From contig CM071926.1 in NCBI GenBank assembly GCA_016081115.2, forward strand, positions 17,210,711-17,274,710: a DNA stretch of 64,000 nt, written 5' to 3'. Shown piece by piece: positions 34,681 to 46,010 of the stretch; positions within the stretch are counted from its first letter, which is position 1; each line of letters begins with the position of its first letter. The notes beneath the pieces are model-generated. The model was not told the DNA's origin and did no database searches. It saw only the letters and a list, made by a program, of their open reading frames with translations. The DNA comes from Rehmannia glutinosa (lineage: Eukaryota; Streptophyta; Magnoliopsida; Lamiales; Orobanchaceae). The position numbers and the translations under genes were made by a program.

Positions 34681-34889
34681 ACTCTCCCTAGACTCCGAGT
34701 TATATTAGTATTTTTTATTGTTTTTAGTTCATTTCTGCCCGAGAGTTGTTAAATATTTATTTACATTTCAGTCATGTTTCTGCCTACAGGCATAAAACTT
34801 TTCATTATAATGAATAAAAGTGCTTTCACGTTTTCTACTTTGATGCGATGAATGCAGTTAATGGCCACACATGGCCATGGTGCAATTAA

Positions 34890-35440
34890 TGGCCACACAT
34901 AGCCAAGGTCAATGACCAGTTGAACGCTCTCCTCAACAAACCCCATCTTTTCGGCTAAGGCCCTAGATGGGAGGGGCCTCCTCACAAGGGTCCTCATAAA
35001 TAATCTCTTACGGCTAAGATCCCGGAGGAGATGGCCTCACTCGGCTAAGACCCTAGGTGGGATGACCCCTTCTGGCTAAGACCTCGGATGGGAAGGTCCT
35101 CTTCATGGAGGTCCTAGTAATTTACCTCATCTGGCTAATACCCCTGTAGGTGATGGACTAATCCTGCTAAGCCCCCCGAGTAGGATGACCTCTTCCGACT
35201 AAGACCTTGGATCGGAGGGGTCTCCTCATGGAAGTCCTAGTAATTAACCTTTTCGGCTAAGACCCTGGAAGGTATGGCCTCACACTAAGAGCCTAGGTGG
35301 GATGACCCCTTCCAGCTAAAACCCCGGATGTGAGGGGCCTCCTCACAAGGAGTCCTAGTAAAAATTCTTTTTCCTTCGGCTAAGACCCCAGAGGAAGGGG
35401 CCTCCTCACAACAGTCCCGGTGAATTTTTCTCCTCGATGA
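34890..35440. repeat. degenerate tandem repeat 'ggctaagaccc'
   Basis: At least seven imperfect copies of (c/t)ggctaagacc(c/t)..gg(a/t)(g/t)gga..g.cct(c) with interspersed cctcctca..ggagtcctagtaa units, at steps of about 35-125 bp. This is the spacer between pol and the antisense ORF of the Tat element. Confidence 0.75.
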
Positions 35441-35999
35441 AAATGTGCAAGAAAAAGAAGGCAAAAAATGCTAACAGATGTAGAAAAAGATCCAAAGAAT
35501 AAAGAAATGACTTGGGGAAAATCCAAGGGGAAAGCTCCTTTCGGGCTCTTGAAGGATGCCCCAGGAAACTCAAGAGGGTTCCTCCTCTGAGTTCCGGAAG
35601 GTTGCCTTGGGAACCTCATGAGGACGCCCTACTCCAAGTTCTGAAAGGATGTCCCGTGATGTTAAAATGTAATGTAAAATCTAATCTCCCACAATAAGTC
35701 ATACGCAGATATCACAAGTAAAGCATGACAAAGAAAAACTAATATGCATAAGTAAAATAGAAGAATCATCCAGCCCCACAGGACAAACAAAACATCTTAA
35801 GGTCAAGAGGAAGGGAGAAATATTCAAATGCATAAAAAGAAACATCCGAATGCGTAAAGCAAGCACTAAATAGGTGGGCAGAAATCAAAGGCCATCAAGC
35901 CAGGAGAATACTATCACTAATCAAGAAGGAGACACATCATCTCTGGCAGCAACATCAGTTTCTCTAGGCTCAACTCCATCACCACCGGTTTCGTCAGGA

Positions 36000-38900
36000 A
36001 GATCTGCTAATACCTCAACCTCTCCCTCTTCCTCACCTGATACATCGTAATCCAGGATGTCGATCAACTCGCTAGAAGCCTTCCCACTTCGCCGTAAAAG
36101 TTTCTGGCAATGGCGAACGACTCTGTCAAATTAGACTGAAGACTTCTGCAACAACTACGAGTGATACTCCAGAGAAGCTCTGTAAGCCTCAATCGAGTGG
36201 GACCTCTCCTGAGCTAGCATATAGGCGTCGACTGAAGTACGGAGAAGGACCTCGCCCGTCTTAAACCCGTGGTCGAGATGGGCCTTCGCCCACTCAAGCT
36301 CCTTTGACAACTCAGACATATTACCACCATGCCATGCCGCATCATCTGTCATGCTCTTCACCTTATCTCGAAGCTGACGGTTCTCTGCCTCAGGCATCTC
36401 ACCTCAATGGTTTGAAGCCGCAGCGAGGTTTAGGGCCTACAACATAATTTTTACAGGTCTTAGCCAAGTAAAGAGATAAAACATGAAGGATGGGAAGTGG
36501 AAGAAACTACGGAACCTTACCCGAGCAAGGTCCCCGCAAAGGTGAGTCTCAATGTCCTTGAAGGACAAAGACCCAAGGCAGGACAGGTCATCAGTCAATA
36601 GAGATCCTCGGGTACTGACATAGCCCAAGCCAGAATCAGTGTAGTCCCAATGGGACTGGATCCCCTCGCGATGGCTCATTCCACCAGAAAAAATAGCTCG
36701 GGGACCAACACTCTAAGAAGCAGCGACTTTGGACTCCATCATCAGCCTCTTCTCTCCCGAAGGGCCTGCAGAAGGACGAGGAGCCGAAGCAAAATCATCA
36801 AGATCACTAGAGCGTATGTTCGCCAAAATATTTTGGTTCATACAACTGCAAGTGTACAGTGTAGTTTATAGAATAATGGCAAGCAAAGTCGTATTCCTCA
36901 AGGATTGATATGCGAATCACTTAGGCTATAATAACACCGCATTCCAATTTTATTGAAGCGACCGAATATCAAGTTTTAATAATAAAAATCAAAAATTTAA
37001 AAAGAAAAAATAAATAAATTTGTGAACCCCACAAGTAGTTTCAACATCTATAGGAGCAACCTTAGGCACATAATCTCAACATGTTTCTTCAATATTAAAT
37101 GCAAGTAAAGTTTTAAAAACAAATTTATGCAATTCTATGGGTTAAATTCCTAAGTTAGTCTATTCCCCCTCCCGGGTGGCGCATAAACAGTAGATTAATA
37201 ACAAGTGTAGGTCTCTCAACTCGATACAATTATTATCAACTCCCAAAAGATCTATGAATTAAATGACTCCCCACAAACAGTTGTAGGTCTCCCGACTCGA
37301 TACACCCGTTTATGTCTGAATTCAATTTCCGTCTTTGTTAGAACTCCTCTTCCGAATTTCGCACTAACAAATATGTCATGCAATTTATTCCCGGCAAATA
37401 AAAATAATTATAAATAAGCACTCGAATTTATAAAATAGAAAGCATGAATTAAGTAAGAAAACAAATAATCATATTTAACATGAATTCACAGTTTCGATTA
37501 TGCCCCTAAGATCCGAAAGATATGCCAAACATTGATTACAAACCTATAGACAAATTCGAATCAATATTACGACATCATTTAAGGACAGACAAGAGATCTT
37601 AGATATAGAAAGAAAACCCCTTCTTGTCAGGATGGATTCCCCTCCTAAGCCCTCGAAGCTCTTGTGCTCCCGTAGATGCGAAAGCCTTGTGGTGTTCTTC
37701 GCGACCTAGCCTTCTGCTCTTAGAAGATCTTCGATTCTTGTGTTCTTGTGTTATTTGACACGTTTTCTCTGTATGAAGTTGTATATTTTTGTGCAAGACT
37801 TGGGTCCCTTTTATAGATGCTTGGAGAGATCGCTTGTATAGTTGGAACGGGAAGAAAACACTGAAAAATGCATCTTGGCAGAGTCCCACACGGCCGTGTG
37901 GTCTTGTGTTCAGCCCTTCTTCACACGGTTGTGTGAGCCCACATGGCCTGTCCGTGTGATGTGTGGCCCTTTCTCACACGCCCGTGTGAGTCCATAGGCC
38001 TAGCCGTGTGGCCCTGGTTCTGTCCCCTGTTTTGCCCAACTTCACAGGGTTGTGTTGTTTCACACTGGCATTTCCACACGACCGTGTGAAGTGTTTTTAT
38101 CCGTTTCTTTCGTCATTTTGATCTTCTCTTCGCATACGTCAATCTTAGTCCGGCATTCCAACTAATATTTCTTCGATTTTAGCTCCGTTTCCTGTAAGAA
38201 TTACAAGAATACACAATATCATGCCCTTTTAAGAAAACCAAGTAAAAACATACTAAATATGCGTGCAAATGTACCAAATATATATTATTTTAAGCCCCAA
38301 AATGCACGTATATTTTACACACATCAGCGTGACTGAGGGCACCTATCACCCTCATGGTGGGAAGAGCGCATGTCACTCTTCTGGGAGAAGGGCGCGGCCT
38401 ATCACTCCAAGGTGGGACGCTCGAGCGTCCGCCAGCAGCAGACTTTCCCTTGGCCTTCTCGTTCTCCTTATTCTTAAAATCCATCAACTCTGCAATGTTG
38501 TATCTGAAAAGCAAGTAGAAGCAACATCAGAAAAGGAAATAGTCAAAATATACAAGTAAAGCGTGAAACAATATAAAAAAGTAAAGCAAGGCGGGATACT
38601 CAAGAACTCCCTAATATCCAGAGGATTTTTAAACAAGCCCCGAGACCTATAAGCTTCCGCCATCTCCTTTCGAGAAGCGAGAAGAAAGCTCCCAACCATA
38701 ATCCCTCACATAGAAGAAATTGTCCTTCCACAACCCACCAGGAGAAGGAAATCCATCAAGGAACTTGCATTGTGAACGTGGGAAGAAGTGGAAGAAGGAG
38801 TTACCGGAGACTTCCGGGCATAGAACAAAGAATGAAATCCATCTACAGTCGGAGTTAAGCCCAACTGCTGCGTAGCGTGCTGATAATCTCGAATACAAGC

Positions 38901-39400
38901 ATAGGCCTAAGGGATCAACTGACAAACAATGCTCCCACCGACCTAAGGATCGAGATGAGGAAAGCATCTGGAGAAAACACGAAGCCAACTAATAAGTTGT
39001 AAATGTATACTGTGATGAAGCCCTCGGGTGGATGAGTGAGCTTATTGCCCAAACCCGGGGCTACATCATAAATGTCGAAGGAAGCTCAAGCCACTCGCAT
39101 AGCCTACAAAGACAAGTGGAAGTCACTCGACTAGCCAACTCTCCCGGGACAACGGTACGATTTCTCGGAAGGGGCCTATGCTGATACTTGGAGGGGCGGA
39201 CCTCTTTAGGACTATATCTTTCGGACTCCGCCTCAGACGATTCATCACTTGAGCTCACATTCGACTCAAGCTCTATTTCCTCATCACCATCGAAACACAA
39301 ATCTGGAGCAAGGTGAGGAATATCAAACTCTATGGAGAAACGTGGACATGGAATAACTGAATCGGAAACACAATGCCCGGTAACACTTTGGCCTCTGAGT
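36000..39400 (-). pseudogene. antisense ORF of the Tat element, interrupted
   Basis: The N-terminal part is acidic and Ser-rich (39061-39300, SSSDESSEAESERY). Then comes a segment with the FFHFFPRS, LDGFPSPGGLWKDNFFYVR pattern (38647-38988) typical of the plant-transposon-like domain in Tat antisense ORFs. After the solo LTR, a coiled-coil C-terminus follows (36155-36397, ENRQLRDKVKSM..., then an acidic tail to about 36000). Stops and frame changes occur between parts. The function of this protein class is unknown. Confidence 0.6.
36817..38326 (-). mobile_element. solo LTR of another gypsy family, with CACACGGCCGTGTG repeats
   Basis: 1510 bp. On the minus strand it starts TGATGTGTGTAAAATATACG, and its plus-strand left edge starts TGTTCGCC. 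The flanks gcgta (36812-36816) and gcgtg (38327-38331) match at 4 of 5. It contains at least six imperfect cacacgg.cgtgtg palindromes (37885-38095), followed in transcription direction by a TATA box (about 37808-37816). No internal sequence remains, so it arose by LTR-LTR recombination. Confidence 0.82.
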
Positions 39401-39961
39401 GGGATGGAAGAAGTACTGCAATCCGGGATATAGCTCGAAATTTACAAAAACGCAGGGCAAGATGGAGAAAATTGGGAAGAAAAATGGACTGGGGGGCTCG
39501 GGACGTCTCCTAGGGGCGCACCCTCCTCCGTCGGGGAGGGTACTTGGGGGCGCACTTGTACGCTTCCCGGGGAGGGCGCCAAGGGGGCTCCCTTGCCCAC
39601 TCTGAGGAGGCGCCCTGGAGTACCCTCTATGGCTCTCATCTCTCTCTCCGCGCGATGCCTCCACCTCTCCATCAACTCTCACCTGAAATCTCACATCAAG
39701 TCTCATCTCACCTCTCACTTGTAGGAAATTTCTTAAGTCTTCTATAAAGCAAAAAAATTTAAAAGTTGAGAGGTAGAGAGAAAGAATTTACATTTGGAAG
39801 AGATGCTCGCAAGCATACACTCCAAAGTGTCATTGTGAAAAAAATGGTCAAAGATTCTCCAAAGACAAGACAACATATTCTACAAGCCAAGCCATATATT
39901 TCTACACTGGATTAGCTCCCACACTGCTTGTCCCTCCGCAGCACCGGAGTTGGGGGGCTTA

Positions 39962-40447
39962 TGTTAGGGATAAAAATTTTATTTCATAATTTAAATATAT
40001 AATTCATTTTATATATGTTTATTTAATAATATTAATTGCCTAATGGGCTTTTAGTAATTAAACTGACCCAAAAGAGTCTAGGTTTGGCCCAATTGGCCGT
40101 TTTCTCCAACATGGACTGGCCCATAGACTAAATTCTCCTACACGGCTCACATGACCCATCTCCCAGGTATAAAAGGGTCCCTCATATTATTTGTAAGTAA
40201 TTAATTCATGATTCTCCTACGCCTTTTTTATAGTATTCAAATTACTTTTTTTTCTCTCATTCACCGTTCTGACTTGAGCGTCAGACGGGCCTCTCTGGGA
40301 CAACCCCTGGGGACCTCTAATATTTGCGTGTGTGTGCATGCAAGTTCCCAATTGAAGGAGTTATCCAGTTCAAGGGTAGAAGACTTCTCCTTCGGGAAGA
40401 GGACTAGCGTGAAGACTTCCCTATCGGGAAAAGGATTTTGGTCACCC
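39962..40447 (+). repeat. 3' LTR (left part) of the Tat element
   Basis: Follows the purine tract. A TATA box is in aggtataaaaggg (40167-40179). Downstream is the cttgagcgtcagacggg segment typical of Tat LTRs. It is cut at 40448 by a solo LTR; its end beyond 41903 was not identified. Confidence 0.7.
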
Positions 40448-41898
40448 TGTTCAGTTGGTTTTATACCATTGATTTGGGCTTCATAGACTAGAATTTTCTG
40501 TTGTTTTTGAGTATTTTGAGTCGTTTTTGTTATATCTCACAGGTTAGGTGTTATTTTCGTTGTTTTGAGTTATTTGAGTGGCCAAAGCCATGTTGAGGGC
40601 CAATTATATTGAGTTTATAGTCATAGTAATGAATCGTGTATCAGAAAAAGAATAAATGATCAAACAACGAGAGTTTGATTTAAAGAAATGTCCAAACGCG
40701 TCTGGAATTTCCAGCACTGGCAATGTTTAGTATTTTGGTCATAACGTTCTCTACAAAATTGATATTGAGTTGATTCAAGTGGATATGGAAAGCTAAGAGA
40801 TAGGTCTCATTTATGAAGACTCGAAAAGAAAATTCGTAAGTTTGGGTAGCACTGCAGCGCCCCCAAAAAATTGGGCAGTGAACTTTTTGTGTTGTGGCGC
40901 TACATCGCTCATTTTCTAGCGTTGCAGCACCTCTGGGCGGACAAAATAAGAAATGCTTATTTTTAGATAGAAATGACTATAATAGACACCTTAGGGAAAA
41001 TGAAATAAGGGCATCTAGAACCGCTGGGGAGGAGAATAAACACCAAGAAGACGCAAAGAAAGAGTTGGAAAAGAAGATGGAAGACATCTATCATCTAGAA
41101 ATAGATAAGATTCTTCTTTAATCTCTTGAATTCCTTCTTTGTTGATTCTTATCTATCATTTGAGATGTATTATCATTTTGTTATGGATCTTTGTATTTTC
41201 ATCATGAGCTAAACTCTATAATGCTACAGGGTTGATGCAACCAAAGTTTGAACCTATGTTTTGAGATTGTGGTTTATCAATCTAGATTCCTCAATTTATT
41301 TGTGCTATTTGGATTTATTTCTTCTAAATTACTTGATCAATAATTTAGATGATTGAGTGTATTTGATTTGACTCTTGAGAAAGGTGATTGAATACATGAC
41401 CTTGAAATAGCATGACATAAGATTTCATAGAATTGAGAAATTTATGAAATATTTGAAGTCATTTATTGAGATTCATGGTTTTTATTGAGATTTAATTGGT
41501 GATTTTTATATAGACATTGATATACTAATTGAAATCTATAATCATTTGACACTTGAGAGAGAAAGTGATTATTGCAGGAATCTTGGTTTATAAATTGGTA
41601 ATTTGTGAATGATAAACTAGATTGATAACATATGTGAAAACTAAGTGAACCAAACCTCTAGAATTTATTCTCCCATAGATTTTAGATGTTTATATTTTAA
41701 TTAGTTAAATCTAGTTGTTTTTATTTATAAATTGAGAAATCCACCTATTATTGATCAGTCAAATATAACATAAATAATTTATACTTGGTACTTATACATG
41801 CATTCCATGTGGATACGACAACTCTACTCATTACAATATATTAAAACTTGACAATCGTACATTTGCGGTAGATTAGGTAAGTGTTTTCATGCCTAACA
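40448..41898 (+). mobile_element. solo LTR related to gypsy element A
   Basis: 1451 bp, TGTTCAGTTGG...GCCTAACA, aligned along its length with the LTRs of element A but clearly more diverged. It is flanked by an exact duplication, CACCC (40443-40447 and 41899-41903). No internal region remains. Confidence 0.88.
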
Positions 41899-41903
41899 CA
41901 CCC

Positions 41904-42246
41904 CAATTAACTTGAGTGATCTTCCATAAAAAGCAGCATCATATATACTAGTCTCTACCATTGAAAAAATTAAATGGATGAACTAAATAATGTTACTTAA
42001 GTGATTCAAAGTCACATGAGTTGTTCTACACAATACATTCTTCATGAGAAGAAGGTGAAGGTCTACGATAGTGTATCGATTCAGTTATCCAAATGTGTTT
42101 GGTGTTGGAGAAGTCCAACATGGCTGAGTTTGAGGAGAAAAGATCTCGTGAATTAGTTGAATACAAAGAATGATCTTTGTTAAAAAAAAGAGCCTTTAAT
42201 TTTGTACGACCATAGATTGTACTTGTAATAGCTGTTGTTCTAATTC
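41904..42246 (+). other. short host segment, possible coding fragment
   Basis: The frame 42072-42173 reads as 33 coding-like residues (ending EFEEKRSRELVEYKE) and then a stop, followed by T-rich sequence like a 3' untranslated region. A stop immediately upstream and no recognisable family keep this weak. The segment continues after element B at 49715-49781 and after the second viral unit at 56076. Confidence 0.25.
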
Positions 42247-42251
42247 GTGGC

Positions 42252-43855
42252 TGTTAAGTTGGTTTTATACCAACGTATTGAGTATTTTAGACTAGGAGTT
42301 TGCGTTGTTTTTGGGTAATTTTAGCGTCGTTTAAGTCAAGTTTATGTCATTTGATGTCATTCGAGAATCGGGACTGGACTTGGTAGCCAAAATTGAGCAA
42401 AAATGGTGAAAAACGTGTTTAGACGGTGAATATCGCATTTTGGAAGTTGAAAAAGGGGAAAAATTGGGTCACATACGAGCGCCGCAGCGCCAAAACCCCC
42501 GCACCACAATGCCAAAACCCCTGCACCGCATCGCGGGGGTCAAAAACGGTACAGTAGCAATATTTCTAGTGGGTGCTGCAGCGCCCGAAATTAAGGGTCG
42601 ACCAGGCAACAGGTGCTATTCAGCGTGCAACAGTAGGGGAAAATGGGGCGCTACAGCGCCCGACATATATACAGCAACAGGGGAACTCAGAGCGCAACCG
42701 ATGCAGCAACGACGTCCAGCAGCATGCGACTTAGCAGCGAAGAGGGACGACAGGCGCGCTGCAGCGCGACACTCCCAGTGCTGCAGCGCGCGACCGATAC
42801 AGCAGCAGCAACAGACGACTTCCAGGCGCGCAGCAGTGCGCGACGATGTGCGCAACGCGCGGGCCGGCTGAAACAGGGCTGAAGCTGGGCTTTTATTTGT
42901 TTGGGCCATTTTTACGGAGTTTTGAGGGTTTCAAGCCTATAAATATGATAAACAACGTCAAACGAGGGGTCGGACATTATTTTGAGCACAACGCAAGGCA
43001 AGTGACATAGAGCTAGGGTTCGGGACGGCAATTGGAGGCACTTCTCATCTGGACACAGAGAGAATTCCTTCTCTTTTCTTCTCAATTCTTTCTTTGCTAT
43101 TCTTTGTCGATTTTTGAGATGTATAATTATTTCTCCATGAATATTTGTACATCCAATATGAGCTAAACCCATCTTTCTAGGGGATTGATGTAACTTACGT
43201 TTGAACCTATGTTTTGATTTCCAGTTTATGAAATTCGCATGTTTATTAATCTATTTGTGCTATTTGATTTGATTGCATCTGGATTATCTGATCAATAATT
43301 TAGATTGTTTGGCGTGTTTGATTCGACGCTCGAGAGAGGTAATTGAACGTCTGGCCATAGAATAGCACAACCTAGGGTTTCATAGAATCGAGAGGTTTAT
43401 GAATCTTTTGAAGCCTGTGATAGAATATTCATTGAGCGTATTTGGGTTTAATTTATGATTTTATAGAGATATAGAAATCAGAAATTGGAACCTACAATCA
43501 CTTGGCACTCGAGAGAGGAAGTGATAAATGGTAGGAATATTGGCTTATAGATTGATAATTTGTGATTAATAAACTGAATTGAAAACATAAGGGATAACTA
43601 GGTAAAATCAACCCTATAGAATTCATCTTCTAAGTGTTTGATTAATTGTCCAAACCAATTTGTTTGCTTATTTTTAGTTTCATTTTTAGTATAATAAAAA
43701 CTCATCTCTTTTCGATTTCTAGATAGAATTAAGCTATTTTAATTATAGTACTTAGTATAAAATTCGATAACAATCCCTGTGGAGACGATAACCTTACTTT
43801 CAAAACCTATACTAAAACTTGACACCGTACGCTTGCGGTAAGAATTTCGCGATCA
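42252..43855 (+). repeat. 5' LTR of element B
   Basis: The G+C-rich block 42475-42860 is full of gcgc.gcagcgcc palindromes. TATA box TATAAATA is at 42938-42945. Downstream AT-rich blocks (tagggtttcatagaatcgagag, cactcgagagagg, ccctgtggagacgataac) are shared in order with the LTRs of element A. Confidence 0.88.
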
Positions 43856-43979
43856 AGTTTTTGGTGCCATTGCCGGGGATTGTTCTATCCTATTTTAAAC
43901 TAATACTATTACCACGTAGTCTTAATCCTAATCTAGACTAGTATAGGAATTATAATTTCATTTTTCTCATTTGACTTGT

Positions 43980-45279
43980 CTGTTTATACGAGATTCCAAA
44001 GATATTAATTTGCTTCCTTTTGATCCAGAGATTGAAAGGACACTTGAGCAATCAAGCAAAGCGGCAGAGAATCGAGCAATGGCGAAGCGGGTAAGATGAG
44101 AACAATAAAACGGGTCGTGAATGTGCCACCACGGCTGAGGCACCAAAAAGGGCAATCCGGGATTACTTTCTGCCGACCGTGAACGAGGAACTACTCGGAA
44201 TTGTGCGCCAGCCCATTAATGCAAATAATTTGAATTGAAACGGGCCTCATAGGCATGGTTGTGAGAATCGATTTTGGGGGGTCCAGTGGATGATCCGAAT
44301 ACATATCGCCACATTCTTGGAGATTTGCGACACCATCAAGATGAATGGTGTGACGATGAGGCCATTCGATTGAGGCTTTTCCGTTTTCACTTCGGGATAA
44401 GGCCAGGCAGTGGTTACTGAGGCGTTCGCCCCGGGAGTATTACGAGTAGGATGATCGACTCAAAATTCTTAGCAAAATTCTTCCTCCCAAAGAAGACACT
44501 CCAACTAAAGAGCGAGATAGCCGGTTCAACAGATTGATTTTGAGTCGTTATACGAAGCTTGGGAGCAATTTAAAGATCATTGCGGAGATGCCTGACATGG
44601 CTATGCGACCGGCGAGAGGTTGATATTTTTACAATGGGTGAATGGGCATACGAGGACGATACTAGATGCGGCATCAGGAGGTACATTAATGGCTAAAACA
44701 CCGACTGAGGCCTTACTTCTACTTGAAGAAATGGCCACAAACAACTATCAATGGCCCTCCGAGAGATCAACGCCGAACCCAGTTGCCGGTGTTCTTGAGA
44801 TTGATACAATGTCAGCTTTGGCAGCTCAAATCTTGAGTTTAACAAAGTAATTAGCAATCATGAATACTAGTAGCACACCACAGCAAGCCGCACTTCCACT
44901 CGCATCCGCCACTCACGAGGCCGAGCAAGTCAATTATGTGAATAACCGAGATTTTAATAATAGAGATAATTCATTACCAACTCACTACCACCCGGGACTT
45001 TGCAATCATGAGAATCTCTCTTACAGCAACAACATGAACGTATTGAATCCACCTCTGGGTTATCCAAACCCATCCAGTTCCAATGCACTCGGAGGTGAAA
45101 AGAAGCAGTCACTTGAAGAGATGCTCGGCTCATTCATCGGAGAGACTAGGAATCAAATGAATAGGAATGAGGCGCAGATTGATGGTCTGAATACTAAGAT
45201 GAGTACAATGGAGACGTATATTAGGTCGATCGAGACACAAATGGGTCAGTTGGCTACAACCGTAAATTCATTGCAGTAG
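43980..45279 (+). pseudogene. gag of element B, frameshifted
   Basis: The core retrotransposon gag segment can be read near 44370-44420 (FPFSLRDKARQWL pattern) and continues to 44640 with frame changes. Then come 44620-44850 and 44860-45279. The latter ends in a coiled coil (ETRNQMNRNEAQIDGLNTKM). The composition and order resemble Athila-type gag. No zinc knuckle is seen. Stops at 44850 and 45279 interrupt it. Confidence 0.75.
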
Positions 45280-45491
45280 AAGGGAAAGTTCCCAAGTGAT
45301 ACAAAGGTTAATCCGAGAGAGCACTGTAATGCAGTTTACGTGAAAAAGGAAGCAAAATTCAGCCTGCTCCCGAAGAATCACCTATTTATGCGAAACCAGT
45401 GGAATCCAAGAAATTGAAGTTGGAAGATTTTGAGACTGTCTATTTGACAGAGGAATGTAGTGCAATAGTCCAGAGTAAACTACCTTAGAAA

Positions 45492-46010
45492 ATGAAGGAT
45501 CCAGGGAGTTTTACTATTCCTTGTACTATTGGAGGAGTTTTCTTTGAGAAACCACTTTGTGATCTTGGGTCCAATGTGAATCTTATATCTCTTTCTGATG
45601 TGACGAAGTTTGGACTCGGGGAGGTGAAGCCGTCCAATATTACTTTGCAGTTTGCTGATCGATCCATCGCCTATCCGTGAGGAATCATTGAAGACGTGTT
45701 GGTAAGAATTAATAAATTTGATTTTCCTGTGGATTTTGTAGTGTTGGATGCAAATGAGGATCAGAAGATACCTATCATCTTTGGGCGACCGTTTTTAGCT
45801 ACAACACGGGCTTTGATCGATGTAGAAACGGGGGAGCTGACTTTGTGGGTAAATCAGGAGAAAGTTGTATTCACCATCCATCCAACCAACAGGCTGAAAT
45901 TTGAATCAAATGATGGTAAGCAGATGGTTGGGAATATAGCTGAAGACATTGGAGGTTGGGAAGTTTCTAAGGGCAATATGGATAACATGCCTATTGGAGG
46001 CCCAACTTGA
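45492..46010 (+). pseudogene. aspartic protease of element B
   Basis: IPCTIGGVFFEKPLCDLGSNVNL (residues 9-31 of the frame at 45492) holds the DLG(S/A) active site of Athila-type proteases. The flap and C-terminal part (IIFGRPFLATTRALIDVETG) follow in a second frame from 45696. One in-frame stop lies at 45678-45680. The ORF ends at 46010 with no polymerase after it. Confidence 0.85.

Larger units (their letters stand above)
34413..40447 (+). mobile_element. Tat-type Ty3/gypsy element, partial
   Basis: The plus-strand order is a remnant of the gag-pol protease region (34440-34680), a repeat-rich spacer, an ORF on the opposite strand (about 36000-39400), purine tract ggagttggggggctta (39945-39960) and the start of the 3' LTR (39962, TGTTAGGGATAAAAA). 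An antisense ORF between pol and 3' LTR is characteristic of the Tat lineage. The 5' LTR, gag and RT to integrase are absent. A foreign solo LTR interrupts it at 36817-38326. Confidence 0.7.

Noticed and set aside
39323..39718. 131-codon minus-strand ORF and overlapping plus-strand ORFs
   Set aside because: G+C-rich spacer at the start of the Tat antisense region; composition explains the open frames on both strands.
42440..42909. Several overlapping ORFs in the G+C-rich LTR block
   Set aside because: Open frames arise from G+C-rich palindromes with few stop codons. The matching block in the other LTR does not keep the frames.
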